64,000 bases of DNA from Limosilactobacillus coleohominis 101-4-CHN. GTDB taxonomy: Bacteria > Bacillota > Bacilli > Lactobacillales > Lactobacillaceae. The stretch covers positions 268,888 through 332,887 of the forward strand of contig NZ_GG698803.1 of the NCBI RefSeq assembly GCF_000161935.1. Direction: 5' to 3'. Shown one piece after another: positions 9,010-17,211 of the stretch; positions within the stretch are counted from its first letter, which is position 1, and every line of letters starts with the position of its first letter. Below the pieces are notes generated by a model. The model was not told the origin of the DNA and searched no databases. It worked only from the letters and a program-made list of their open reading frames with translations. Both the position numbers and the translations under genes were made by a program.

Positions 9010-10149
9010 TTATTTTTCCTCCTTGAATTCATCCTTCGGGTTTGATTTACCTATGCTTTGGCGGCTGTCTGAATCCGGCACCAGAGTTGGTTTACCCGCG
9101 GGTTTAACAATTTCTTGACTAAACAGTTCGGTGAATTTCTTCTTACCGACCTGTTTTTCTAGTTTTGTAATCGGTAATAGCTTCTTTTGGTAAATATCAT
9201 GGTAGCCATGTTCTTCAGCAATTTTTGCTACGGCAGCTTCATCCTTGTAATGGCGGACAGACCTACCTTCGACTATTTTGTAACCAGGCCACTGCTTACC
9301 ATGGTTAATGGCTAGGTCAGCGGCATAGTCTTTAATTTCGTGAGCCCAACGATTCAAATCATCGATGTGCTCGAGAACCTCGGTTACCTGACTATCTGTT
9401 AGCAAGTTCGGTGACCGTAGTTGAAAGCGGGTGAGCTTGTGATGATAGTCAAAACGAGCTCGCAGTACAGCATTACAAGCGGAGAATTGGCACCAAGGAC
9501 CATAATGGACGGTACCTTTGCCAGCAAATGCGAGTTCGGCTTTCTCTTTTAATTCGGAATTGGCCCAGTGCATTAGTTCTTTAGCATTAATGGTCCAGGT
9601 ACTAATATTGGCCATTCGAGGTTGAAAGATTGTCGTTTCAACTTCATCAACGTTGTACAGACTGCCGAACATTTCTAGTGCACCGACGGAATAGAGTTTC
9701 ATCTGGGGATTGTTTTGCGCTTCTACCCGGACACCCTTGCCATACTTAAAGTCGATAATATGGAGTAGGTGATCAGAAACAATTACGCAGTCACCGGTAC
9801 CAAAACCTTCTGGAACATATTTCGAGAAGTCCAGTTTTTGCTCTACTCTGATGGTGGCGTCAGGTGCGAATTCCTTTGCCTGATTGTATTGCTCGATTAC
9901 ATAGCTGGCATAATCATCGGTCAGACTTTCCATTTCATCAGATTGATAATCAGAAACGGGACGTTTGAACTTGTCGCCGAGCAAGCGGTGAATCTTATAC
10001 TCGCCTAGTGCATGAGCAGCAGTACCTTCAGCGGCTGCACTGGAAGTGGAGTGCGGGAAGTATTGTTCTAAACGTGGCAATGGTGGGGCGCTTAACCAGC
10101 GATGAGCACTGGAAGCCGATAATAGTGCGTGATGGGTTGGCGAACTCAT
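9010..10149 (-). CDS. DUF2800 family PD-(D/E)XK nuclease-like protein
   Basis: 379 residues, a Cas4/RecB-like nuclease fold common in phages beside DUF2815. Visible are HALLSASSAHRWLSAPPLP, EGTAAHALGEYKIHRLL (motif with His), GTGDCVIV...IDFKYGKG (Asp and Asp-x-Lys core) and QMKLYSVGALEMF (QxxxY). The C-terminal cysteine cluster expected for an iron-sulphur site is incomplete here: CQFSAC only, where relatives usually show a third Cys a few residues on. It probably processes DNA ends in phage recombination. The stop overlaps the start region of the DUF2815 gene (TAATATG). Confidence 0.85.
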   Translation of the reverse strand: MSSPTHHALLSASSAHRWLSAPPLPRLEQYFPHSTSSAAAEGTAAHALGEYKIHRLLGDKFKRPVSDYQSDEMESLTDDYASYVIEQYNQAKEFAPDATIRVEQKLDFSKYVPEGFGTGDCVIVSDHLLHIIDFKYGKGVRVEAQNNPQMKLYSVGALEMFGSLYNVDEVETTIFQPRMANISTWTINAKELMHWANSELKEKAELAFAGKGTVHYGPWCQFSACNAVLRARFDYHHKLTRFQLRSPNLLTDSQVTEVLEHIDDLNRWAHEIKDYAADLAINHGKQWPGYKIVEGRSVRHYKDEAAVAKIAEEHGYHDIYQKKLLPITKLEKQVGKKKFTELFSQEIVKPAGKPTLVPDSDSRQSIGKSNPKDEFKEEK

Positions 10150-10463
10150 TGTCCAATCGCCTCCGCACTATAATAGAGATCTTCGTAATCCTTAGGATCC
10201 ACGTCAGATAATTTTTTCGCGTTGAACTTATGAAGTAATTCTTTGACTTGAGCGGTGTATCCTTCGGCACTCTTCTTTGCTAATATCTTGCGGACGGTTA
10301 CTTTATCTTCTACAGGGTCACGTTTTGTTTGGTCATTCTTGCTTTGAGATTCATCTTCATGACCTGAAAGCAATTCTCTAATGGACCGAATAGTATTTTG
10401 GGCTTGATAAAGATGCTCTTCAGCCTCCTTGAGTTTTAAATCAAGGTCATTCATCACGCTCAT
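10146..10463 (-). CDS. Small phage protein of unknown function
   Basis: 105 residues starting at an ATG with AAAGGAGG 6 bases upstream. The first 40 residues form a likely coiled coil (LDLKLKEAEEHLYQAQNTIRSIRELL), followed by a charged linker and a C-terminal helical part ending KDYEDLYYSAEAIGQ. I recognise no enzymatic motif. Its stop overlaps the DUF2800 start (ATGA) and its start lies inside the end of the preceding small gene, so it belongs to the early operon. Confidence 0.7.
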   Translation of the reverse strand: MSVMNDLDLKLKEAEEHLYQAQNTIRSIRELLSGHEDESQSKNDQTKRDPVEDKVTVRKILAKKSAEGYTAQVKELLHKFNAKKLSDVDPKDYEDLYYSAEAIGQ

Positions 10464-10650
10464 AGGAATCCTCCTTTACTTCGTTAATCTCTAGCTGTTG
10501 AACATCTTTACCTGGTGTGATCACCATCAGATTGTGTGGTTGACCGAGTAGTAAACGCAGCAGTCGTTCACGGATTGTGATGCCACGCATGCTGACGACA
10601 CCATCTTGGTGGGGATGCCTGGCTACTGAAATCGAAATTTTGTTAGCCAT
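10447..10650 (-). CDS. Small phage protein of unknown function
   Basis: 67 residues (MANKISISVARHPHQDG...) from an ATG at 10650 with AAGAAAGGAA upstream. Upstream in-frame ATGs would run into the sigma-like gene and have no SD, so this short start is preferred. It has the core GVVSMRGITIRERLLRLLLG followed by VMVITPG-type strands, and an acidic tail. No family recognised. Overlaps the next gene by 17 bases. Confidence 0.65.
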   Translation of the reverse strand: MANKISISVARHPHQDGVVSMRGITIRERLLRLLLGQPHNLMVITPGKDVQQLEINEVKEDSYERDE

Positions 10651-10732
10651 TTTGACTGTTCCTTTCTTATTAAGTTTGGTAAGGAATAACTGCCTTACAC
10701 TTACAGGCCATGGGAAACGAAAAAGTAAACGA

Positions 10733-11191
10733 TTATTTTTGAAGAATTTTCTTGAGATGCCGCTTGATGGTTTGCAACCGCTTAGTAATTGCCATTTTGC
10801 TGACGCCTTCGTCTTTGGCAATGTCGATCTGTTTCATGCCAACCCAGAATTTCTTCATGAGTAACTTTTGCTGTGCTGGCGTAAGTTGACTGATACTCTG
10901 GTGGAGTTGATCCATTTCTTCCTTATTAATTACCTCTTGCAACGGATCGGCATCGTCCTTGACCAGGGTGCCATATGGGTCATAGGCTTGGAGTGAAACG
11001 TGACGCCGAGTTTCACGGTGATTATCGTTGTACTCAATACGATTAAGCTCGATGATTTCTTTACCTTCAGCTTCTGTAACTGTGATTTCTTTAATCCCAG
11101 TCGGTTGATGTAGCCTGATGTGCATACTGCCATCTTTAGCATCTGAGATCTCCATATTGAGTTGGTTCCGGTCGTCGTAGTATTTCTTCAT
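10733..11191 (-). CDS. Sigma-70-like phage regulator
   Basis: 152 residues from the ATG at 11191, chosen because AGAGGAGGAA lies just upstream. The N-terminal half is a beta-rich stretch (MHIRLHQPTGIKEITVTEAEGKEI) seen in phage sigma-factor-related proteins. The C-terminal half is a sigma region 4 helix-turn-helix: LTPAQQKLLMKKFWVGMKQIDIAKDEGVSKMAITKRLQ. It is the first gene of the visible minus-strand operon and could direct RNA polymerase to phage early promoters. No region 2 is seen, so it is a regulator or partial sigma factor rather than a full one. Confidence 0.75.
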   Translation of the reverse strand: MKKYYDDRNQLNMEISDAKDGSMHIRLHQPTGIKEITVTEAEGKEIIELNRIEYNDNHRETRRHVSLQAYDPYGTLVKDDADPLQEVINKEEMDQLHQSISQLTPAQQKLLMKKFWVGMKQIDIAKDEGVSKMAITKRLQTIKRHLKKILQK

Positions 11192-11569
11192 AAAAATTCC
11201 TCCTCTTGGATCTCCCAAGCGAAGGAATCGAAGGCATACTAAAAGCCACCAGAAAGACAGCACTAAACAGTCCTAAACGATTGAATCGCTTGGGTACTGT
11301 AGCCGTCCTTCCGATGGTTGGTTACAGATTAAATATTTAAGTATGTAGAAGGTGGTAATGTCGGAAAATAATCACGTCTGAATATTCACTACTATCTTCA
11401 ATTAAGATAATAAGAAATCTATAACTACAAAAAAACGATATTTAAGCTCTAAAAAGCTCTGTTTTTGCTCAAAAAAAAAGCACCCGTATTGTAGGGTGCT
11501 AGAGATGAGTAGTAATAATGTATTATAATTATAATGAGTGATTATGCATAAAATGACAGGTGAGGTACT
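11192..11569. other. Intergenic junction between prophage and defence island
   Basis: 378 bases between two divergent gene blocks. I see no integrase, repressor or tRNA. It holds short ORF debris, a direct repeat AAGCTCT at 11443 and 11453, and a hairpin terminator at 11471-11500 oriented to the minus strand. Right of it come TATAAT-like boxes at 11524-11535 that may serve hamA, but without a clear -35. The stretch is the point where base composition shifts from prophage-like to strongly AT-rich. Confidence 0.6.
11471..11500 (-). terminator. Orphan rho-independent terminator on the minus strand
   Basis: Perfect 7-bp stem AGCACCC (11479-11485) with GGGTGCT (11494-11500), loop of 8, followed on the minus strand by nine T. 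It would stop leftward transcripts arriving from the right, but the gene to its right (hamA) is on the plus strand. It therefore has no visible client gene. Confidence 0.75.
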
Positions 11570-12976
11570 ATGGTGAGATTAAAATTTGGGATTATGCTAA
11601 CTGATTTTTGGGCATGCTCTAGTTTGAAACAGAGAGTAGCTTGTGATTACTTGTTTAAATTAGTTAATCCTGATTATAATGTGGAGAATGGAGTTGCCAC
11701 AAAAATGAAGAACTGTCTTGCTTCAATACCTCGTGATATTACTGGCAATATTTTCTACATAGAAGAAGATGCCAGATTTATTCAAAATGTCAGAACAAAA
11801 ATTGTACCTTTAATAACGAAGCCTTTAGCATTTGTCGCTTTTTTTCTGAATTGCCTAAAAAAGGATAGCAGCTTGAATGATGATACACCTATCGGAAACA
11901 ACACAAAGAGGCATTATCTAAATGCTAGCTCTTTTGATTTAGCTCAAACCATAGCAGATTTTTTATTTTTCACAATTAGACAGAATGATAATGAAGATCA
12001 GGAGACGCACAGTTATATTAAAAGTCTGTCTAAAACGAAAATCGCTTCTTTTAACGTGGCAGGGTTATCGTTAACAGAGGCAAGACACCCATTAAATGAT
12101 GTTAAACTCACGTCTTCAAATAGAAATTTCGACTCCGTATTTGAGGAGATATGTGTGGGGAAACTTGACATTCCTAATCCTAATCATATCCGTGCTTTTA
12201 AACTAAGAAATAGTTTGTATGAAGAAGATTACACACAGGTAATTAGTTTGTTGCAAAATAATATTTGCAATTATGTATATTCTAGAGCTGAAATAGATCA
12301 ACTTGAAAGAAACATTAGCTTTGCAGACGTTCAACGTAAAACCTTATTAGCAGCTTCTCAATTAAATGTTGACAGTAATACTTTAGGTGATTTACTAAAT
12401 TATCTTTTTATTGAAAATGAAGAAAATGCACCTAAACTAATGAGCAAAATTGAATTTAATAATTATAAGAATGATTGTGATGGCGTTTATTTGAAGAAAA
12501 TTAACGATAAATATCAGATCGTTTTAGGCACTTCAAAAATATACCCATCGGTATACGATGGAATATCACATGCGGTAGAGAGAATATGTTCTTTAGTCTC
12601 TCAATCCTTTAACCCTTCTATATTGGTATCGGACTTCAACTTTATCAACAGGTTTCCCGTAGATGATTTAAAAGCCCTGAAGCGTATATTTATCCCAACA
12701 CAGCCGCAAGATGAACTTGAAGTTAATGGCTTCGGAATATTTTTAGGATACTCAATGAACTTATCATGTGATATTAATCTACTGTCTACCGAAAAGGTGC
12801 GGGAGATTGTCAATTTACAAATTAATAATGATTTAAAGGATGTTATTCAACAACTGAATATAGCAATAAGTGATAAAAATATTAAGCAATATTCATATTA
12901 TGTCTATTTATTGCCATTTAGGGATGTTACTGAAACAAGCAAAATGATAATGGAAAAGGTATTGGGAAAAAGATGA
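11570..12976 (+). CDS. hamA: HamA-like Hachiman defence protein (DUF1837), variant nuclease motif
   Basis: 468 residues. The C-terminal 270 match the HamA/DUF1837 layout: AFKLRNSLYEEDY and CNYVYSRAEID near 209-242, LGDLLNYLFIENEENAPKLMSK near 272-293, a DG at 304-305 leading to VLGTSKIY at 318-325, and GFGIFLGYSM and YYVYLLPFRD near the end. HamA is the nuclease effector held by the HamB helicase and released on DNA damage or phage attack. The family signature is G-E-x-K; here it reads G321-less-Glu, that is GTSK with T321 in the Glu position and K323 kept. About 190 N-terminal residues precede the family domain and are unrecognised. The hamB ATG overlaps its stop by 4 bases. The SD AGGTGAGG precedes the ATG. 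Confidence 0.8.
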   Translation: MVRLKFGIMLTDFWACSSLKQRVACDYLFKLVNPDYNVENGVATKMKNCLASIPRDITGNIFYIEEDARFIQNVRTKIVPLITKPLAFVAFFLNCLKKDSSLNDDTPIGNNTKRHYLNASSFDLAQTIADFLFFTIRQNDNEDQETHSYIKSLSKTKIASFNVAGLSLTEARHPLNDVKLTSSNRNFDSVFEEICVGKLDIPNPNHIRAFKLRNSLYEEDYTQVISLLQNNICNYVYSRAEIDQLERNISFADVQRKTLLAASQLNVDSNTLGDLLNYLFIENEENAPKLMSKIEFNNYKNDCDGVYLKKINDKYQIVLGTSKIYPSVYDGISHAVERICSLVSQSFNPSILVSDFNFINRFPVDDLKALKRIFIPTQPQDELEVNGFGIFLGYSMNLSCDINLLSTEKVREIVNLQINNDLKDVIQQLNIAISDKNIKQYSYYVYLLPFRDVTETSKMIMEKVLGKR

Positions 12977-15576
12977 AAACAACTACTAAAGCAGCAATGG
13001 AAGAATTTTTCGGGGATATTACTTCTAATAAATATTTAAAAGTTCTTTTTTCAAAACTTTTAGATGAGTATTCCAATAAAGTATTTGGTAAAAAACACCA
13101 ATTGGATTTAGTAACTAAAAATAATTTGATGAGGTTTGCAGACTTACTAGCACATTCAAGGATGCTGAAAGAATCCAATTTTCATCAAAATATTTCACAA
13201 CAAATTATTTTTATGTTGGAGTACTTATTTCCTGATGATATATCTGTCAAGTTTGTTAAGCAAAGAATTCAATCTACACTAAACAATTATTCTGTTCAAA
13301 ATAATGATCTACATACGGTTCCATCTGGAGATGCTTTGCTTAATTATTTAGCGAATACTTATAAAAAAGGGGAGTTACAAATACCAGGTTCTCATGATCA
13401 AACGTTTATAGGTGAGCAGAAAGCAGTCTATATTGATATGACCGAAAGTAACCTTAGTTTTTCCGCGCCTACTTCAATGGGGAAATCCTTTTTAGCTAGA
13501 ACATATATTAAGAATCAAATACTGACTAATAAAAATGGAAATTATGCATTTGTTGTTCCAACTAAAGCATTAATTAACGAAATTTCTAGCAAAATTATCA
13601 ATGATTTGGGTAATAATTTATCTCAAAATAGATATCGAGTTATTCGTTCAGTTAGCGAGTTGAATGAATACAGTATTGATGATGGATATCATTATGTTTT
13701 TGTGATGACTCCTGAAAGATTAATGTACTTACTAATTGCGTTTCCAAACATGGACTTGCCATTCGTTTTTATTGATGAAGCACAAAATATTTCTAAACAT
13801 GACGTTCGATCTGGGTTTTATTACAATTTAGTTGATATGTTGGAAGAAAGAAATTCTCGAATCTCGTTTGCTTCTCCTAACATACCCAATCCTGATATTT
13901 ATTTAGAGTTAATACGAGACAATAAAAAAAGTAAAAATGCTAGGAAAATAAAGTACTCACCGGTAGTTCAAGTCTCATATGTGGTAGATTTTACGGATAG
14001 TACTGTTCAGATTTATAACCCAGTAAGTAAACAATTAAAGCCACTAAAAAATATAGGTGAAGAAAGCTTATTTGATCTGATTGATTCTTTTTCTGATAAC
14101 TCGAATTGTGGAATTCAGAATTTGATTTATTGTAACAAAATTGATACAGCTATTGGATTAGCAGTTCAATATGCTGATAGCTTAGAAGATAAAAATGATT
14201 TGACATTGGACAAATTATCGTCAGATATAAAGAGTGAAATAAACGAGGATTATTATTTAGCTGATTTGGTAAAAAAAGGCGTAGCATATCATGTATCTTT
14301 TTTACCCAAAAACGTAAGACTAAGAATTGAAAAGGCGTACAGAGCAGGAAAAATAAAGAATTTATTCTCAACTAGTACTCTGATGGAAGGGGTTAATCTT
14401 CCGGCAGATAATTTGATTATTACCAGTAATAAGAAGGGGAATGCTATCTTAAGTACTGTTGATTTTAGAAATTTAGTAGGACGCACCGGTCGTTTAAAGC
14501 ATTCAATGATAGGAAATGTATTTTTAGCAATATTACCTGAATCATTTTCTGGAAGAGCTAATAAGAGAGACTATAAAAAATTACTAAAGGCGACTATAGA
14601 ACATCAAAGATTGAATACAGATCTTTTGACTAAAAAAGTTGTATTGCTGATAAAAAAAAGTTTGTTTGAGGGAGATCTTACACTGAAATTGCTTTTCAAT
14701 CTCTCTAATTGGACAAACTGGAAATACAAAACAGTTAGGAAATTTGTACTTCAATATTTAAATGATATTCAAAATAATAGACAGAGTATTGTTAGAAAAA
14801 AATTCCAGCAATTTATTGATCCTCAAGAGGAGCATGAAATACTAACTTGTTTACATAGTCGCTATAGCGAAAAATTTGATAATGATGTAAATATTTCAAC
14901 TGACCAAACTAGTAAGTTAAAACTGATGATTAAGAAAGGATTAAAATATCCCACATTCAATGAAAGTGGGCAGTTAAATTATCAAGAAGTATTAAGTTTT
15001 CTTGATCAGCTGGACTCAATATTTAATTGGCAACAGTATGAGAAAAGTAAAATCGGTAATGCGAACAAGCGTCGATGGTATGCAGTTATCTTAATTCAAT
15101 GGATTTCTGGATTAGGCTTGAGAAACATAATTAATAAAGCAATCGAATATAAACGTGAGAATCCTCATAATGCTATATATCGTAATCAAGAGTACTATGA
15201 TTTTGATGATTCTAAATCTCAAAAAAATATAATCATTAATGATACCTTATATGCTATACAAAACGTTCTGCTTTTTGATTTTGCTAGTTATTTCCTGAAA
15301 GTCTCCAAAGAAATGAAAAATTATTTTAATGTGCCGAGCCTAGATAATGATTGGTATGAATTCATTGAATATGGGACTCACGACGGGTTCCGGATTTGGT
15401 TACAAAAATGTGGTTATTCAAGAGAATCTGCTAACTATATTGAAAAACATCCAGAATTTTTTGATGTTGATGGCACATCATATCGATTGAGTAGTGATTT
15501 GGCAAATGTTAATGATATAAATCTTAGAGATGAAACTAGAGATATTATGTTCAACCATCCGGAAATTTTTGTTTAA
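12973..15576 (+). CDS. hamB: HamB-like superfamily 2 helicase of Hachiman-type system
   Basis: 867 residues. SF2 helicase core with motif I SAPTSMGKS at 164-172, Ia FVVPTKALINE, Ib MTPERLMYLL, motif II FIDEAQ at 266-271, motif III-like SFASPN, motif V STSTLMEGVNLPADN at 466-480 and motif VI LVGRTGR at 501-507. The order and the Ski2-like spacing fit HamB, which scans DNA and restrains HamA until it meets damaged or phage DNA. The long C-terminal 360 residues are helical and carry no motif I can name. Translationally coupled to hamA (ATGA). AT-rich with Lys/Asn-rich composition, unlike the flanking prophage, which supports horizontal acquisition. Confidence 0.85.
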   Translation: MKTTTKAAMEEFFGDITSNKYLKVLFSKLLDEYSNKVFGKKHQLDLVTKNNLMRFADLLAHSRMLKESNFHQNISQQIIFMLEYLFPDDISVKFVKQRIQSTLNNYSVQNNDLHTVPSGDALLNYLANTYKKGELQIPGSHDQTFIGEQKAVYIDMTESNLSFSAPTSMGKSFLARTYIKNQILTNKNGNYAFVVPTKALINEISSKIINDLGNNLSQNRYRVIRSVSELNEYSIDDGYHYVFVMTPERLMYLLIAFPNMDLPFVFIDEAQNISKHDVRSGFYYNLVDMLEERNSRISFASPNIPNPDIYLELIRDNKKSKNARKIKYSPVVQVSYVVDFTDSTVQIYNPVSKQLKPLKNIGEESLFDLIDSFSDNSNCGIQNLIYCNKIDTAIGLAVQYADSLEDKNDLTLDKLSSDIKSEINEDYYLADLVKKGVAYHVSFLPKNVRLRIEKAYRAGKIKNLFSTSTLMEGVNLPADNLIITSNKKGNAILSTVDFRNLVGRTGRLKHSMIGNVFLAILPESFSGRANKRDYKKLLKATIEHQRLNTDLLTKKVVLLIKKSLFEGDLTLKLLFNLSNWTNWKYKTVRKFVLQYLNDIQNNRQSIVRKKFQQFIDPQEEHEILTCLHSRYSEKFDNDVNISTDQTSKLKLMIKKGLKYPTFNESGQLNYQEVLSFLDQLDSIFNWQQYEKSKIGNANKRRWYAVILIQWISGLGLRNIINKAIEYKRENPHNAIYRNQEYYDFDDSKSQKNIIINDTLYAIQNVLLFDFASYFLKVSKEMKNYFNVPSLDNDWYEFIEYGTHDGFRIWLQKCGYSRESANYIEKHPEFFDVDGTSYRLSSDLANVNDINLRDETRDIMFNHPEIFV

Positions 15577-15662
15577 TGTTGCTGATAGTAGTTTATGCAT
15601 CATATAAATTTTTTGCCTAATAGTTAGGTAGACACATATTCATCTAGTTCACCTTAAATAAA

Positions 15663-15694
15663 AAGCAAGGTATTGAATTGTCAAAACCTTGCTT
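15663..15694. terminator. Bidirectional terminator between hamB and the methyltransferase
   Basis: AAGCAAGGT (15663-15671) pairs with ACCTTGCTT (15686-15694) around a 14-base loop, with A/T-rich flanks on both sides. It sits between the convergent hamB and methyltransferase genes and can serve both. Confidence 0.75.
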
Positions 15695-15737
15695 AATAAT
15701 ATTTGATCTTTATTTTTATCATAACTTAAAATCTTTA

Positions 15738-16787
15738 CTATATATGGGCATCTTGGGATGGATAATCAATGCCAGCAAATGTCTTCAAGATTGCTTCAAA
15801 GATAATACGCGCACCACGTACTGGTACAGCCATGCCTACCTGCTTCCTAACGCTTTCCTTGGAACCCATAAATTCAAAAGTATCTGGGAAAGTTTGCAAA
15901 CGAGCTTTTTCACGGTTAGTTAATGCTCGTGGCTCCGACCAGTGATACATGTGAGTTCCACCTCCGCCAGAACCGGTAACAGTATATGATGGTTTATCAG
16001 GTTCTAGTCGACGATAAATCTGACTAATCTTGGCTCCTTTAACATGTAATTTAAGTTTGTCAGGAATGTCGGCATTGAAGGCATTTTGCCCCGGCTTAAT
16101 ATACTTTAATCGTTCAACGACAGTTTTGGTTTGACGCGTGCGTTCATTGTTAAATGCATTTTCTGGAATTGGTGGATTTTCAATAGCATTTCTTGCACTG
16201 TTATCCACGTTTTTATACATTTCCGTAGAGGGGACTTTATAATGGTATTTGGATGCCAGGTCATTACGAATTCCTACTACAATAATCCGATGACGAGCTT
16301 GTGGAACGCCATAATCTTCGAATTTATAAAGGTTTGGAACAATTGTATAGCCAGCGTCCTTCATATCTGAAAGTATCTTTTGAAAAGCCTTGCCTTGATT
16401 TGTTGATTTTATGCCCCCTACATTTTCTGCAAGAAACCATTTAGGCTGATATATTTTCAACGCCTTGACACCATATGTGTAAAGAGGCCCATAAGTTCCG
16501 TTAAATCCCTTTTGCTTGCCCACAACTGAAAAGTCATTGCAGGGAAATCCAAATGCTAGTCCATCAATTGGTGTTAATTGTGTTAAATCAAATTTTCTAA
16601 CATCTTCACAATAGACAGATTCTGGATTTTCTGGACATATATTATGAATATAGGTTTCACATGTGTCTTTATCAAAGTCATTCGCCCATGCGTGAACAAT
16701 TTGATCACCGTTACCTATATCTGCTGTCTTGGCACCAAGGGCTAAACCGCCTGGACCACAAAATAATTCACCTAGTTTATACTTCAT
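15738..16787 (-). CDS. DNA (cytosine-5-)-methyltransferase
   Basis: 349 residues with all conserved C5-MTase motifs: I (LGELFCGPGGLALGAK, SAM binding, 5-20), IV (FGFPCNDFS with catalytic Cys83), VI (AENVGG, 120-125), VIII (QARHRIIVVG), a short target recognition region around 205-265 (YIKPGQNAF...), IX (REKARLQTFPD) and X (QVGMAVP). It modifies an unknown cytosine target and should protect host DNA from the PLD/Z1/Vsr genes encoded divergently. The XRE regulator gene upstream overlaps it by 11 bases, so the two are one operon. PCN in place of the more common PCQ is seen in several type II enzymes. Confidence 0.95.
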   Translation of the reverse strand: MKYKLGELFCGPGGLALGAKTADIGNGDQIVHAWANDFDKDTCETYIHNICPENPESVYCEDVRKFDLTQLTPIDGLAFGFPCNDFSVVGKQKGFNGTYGPLYTYGVKALKIYQPKWFLAENVGGIKSTNQGKAFQKILSDMKDAGYTIVPNLYKFEDYGVPQARHRIIVVGIRNDLASKYHYKVPSTEMYKNVDNSARNAIENPPIPENAFNNERTRQTKTVVERLKYIKPGQNAFNADIPDKLKLHVKGAKISQIYRRLEPDKPSYTVTGSGGGGTHMYHWSEPRALTNREKARLQTFPDTFEFMGSKESVRKQVGMAVPVRGARIIFEAILKTFAGIDYPSQDAHI

Positions 16788-17103
16788 TGTTCCATCTCTC
16801 TTTCGTTAACAAGTCAATAATTCTTTGTAAGCTGTCTATTTCTTCTTTATTCAAGAAGGACGTATGATTAAATGGCGTAGATTTATCTATATCCATGCCT
16901 GCTTCATTTAGCACATTAACAACATCTACGCCATAGCATTTGGATAGCTTGCAGATTACTGATATTGAGGGGTCGGTTATCTGATTATTTTCTAACTTAG
17001 AAAGCCGAGAATTAGTTATATTTGTTTGTTCACGAACATCGGCCATGCTCATATGCTTGGTGTTGCGAAGGCTTCTTAAATATTGACCTAATGATTCGCT
17101 CAT
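16777..17103 (-). CDS. XRE-family regulator, C-protein-like, of the R-M locus
   Basis: 108 residues with an N-terminal helix-turn-helix (LGQYLRSLRNTKHMSMADVREQTNITNSRLSKLENNQ), followed by LSKCYGVDVVNVLNEAG and a helical tail. Controller (C) proteins and XRE regulators beside methyltransferases delay expression of the restriction arm until DNA is methylated. It lies at the divergent promoter region (17104-17211) with the nuclease operon on the other side, ideal for controlling both. Its 3' end overlaps the methyltransferase start. The C-terminal 40 residues are longer than in minimal C proteins. Confidence 0.82.
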   Translation of the reverse strand: MSESLGQYLRSLRNTKHMSMADVREQTNITNSRLSKLENNQITDPSISVICKLSKCYGVDVVNVLNEAGMDIDKSTPFNHTSFLNKEEIDSLQRIIDLLTKERWNNEV

Positions 17104-17211
17104 ATGATACCTTCCTTACATTATTAATTGTCTATAATTTTAACATATTAGCTGCGATAAAGAAACGATTAATGAATATATTTTCGATTTCGCAGCAAAA
17201 AGGAGAAAGCT
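17104..17211. promoter_or_regulatory. Divergent promoter/operator region of the R-M locus
   Basis: 108 AT-rich bases separating the XRE/methyltransferase operon (minus) from the PLD nuclease/Z1/Vsr operon (plus). A TATAAT box is visible on the plus strand at 17131-17136, and AAAAAGGAG (17198-17206) is the SD of the nuclease gene. No clear C-box dyad stands out by eye. The regulator gene next to it makes this the likely operator. Confidence 0.45.

Noticed and set aside
1-11191. Complete inducible prophage
   Set aside because: Only the replication-to-packaging part is visible; integrase, repressor, structural and lysis genes are not in the window, so completeness cannot be judged.
11570-15576. 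Generic DEAD-helicase plus hypothetical protein (for example AbpAB or another two-gene system)
   Set aside because: AbpA is also a DUF1837 protein, so the labels overlap; the Hachiman-like name is kept because the HamA core order (NAPKL-SK, DG, G-x-x-K, LLPF) and Ski2-like HamB fit.
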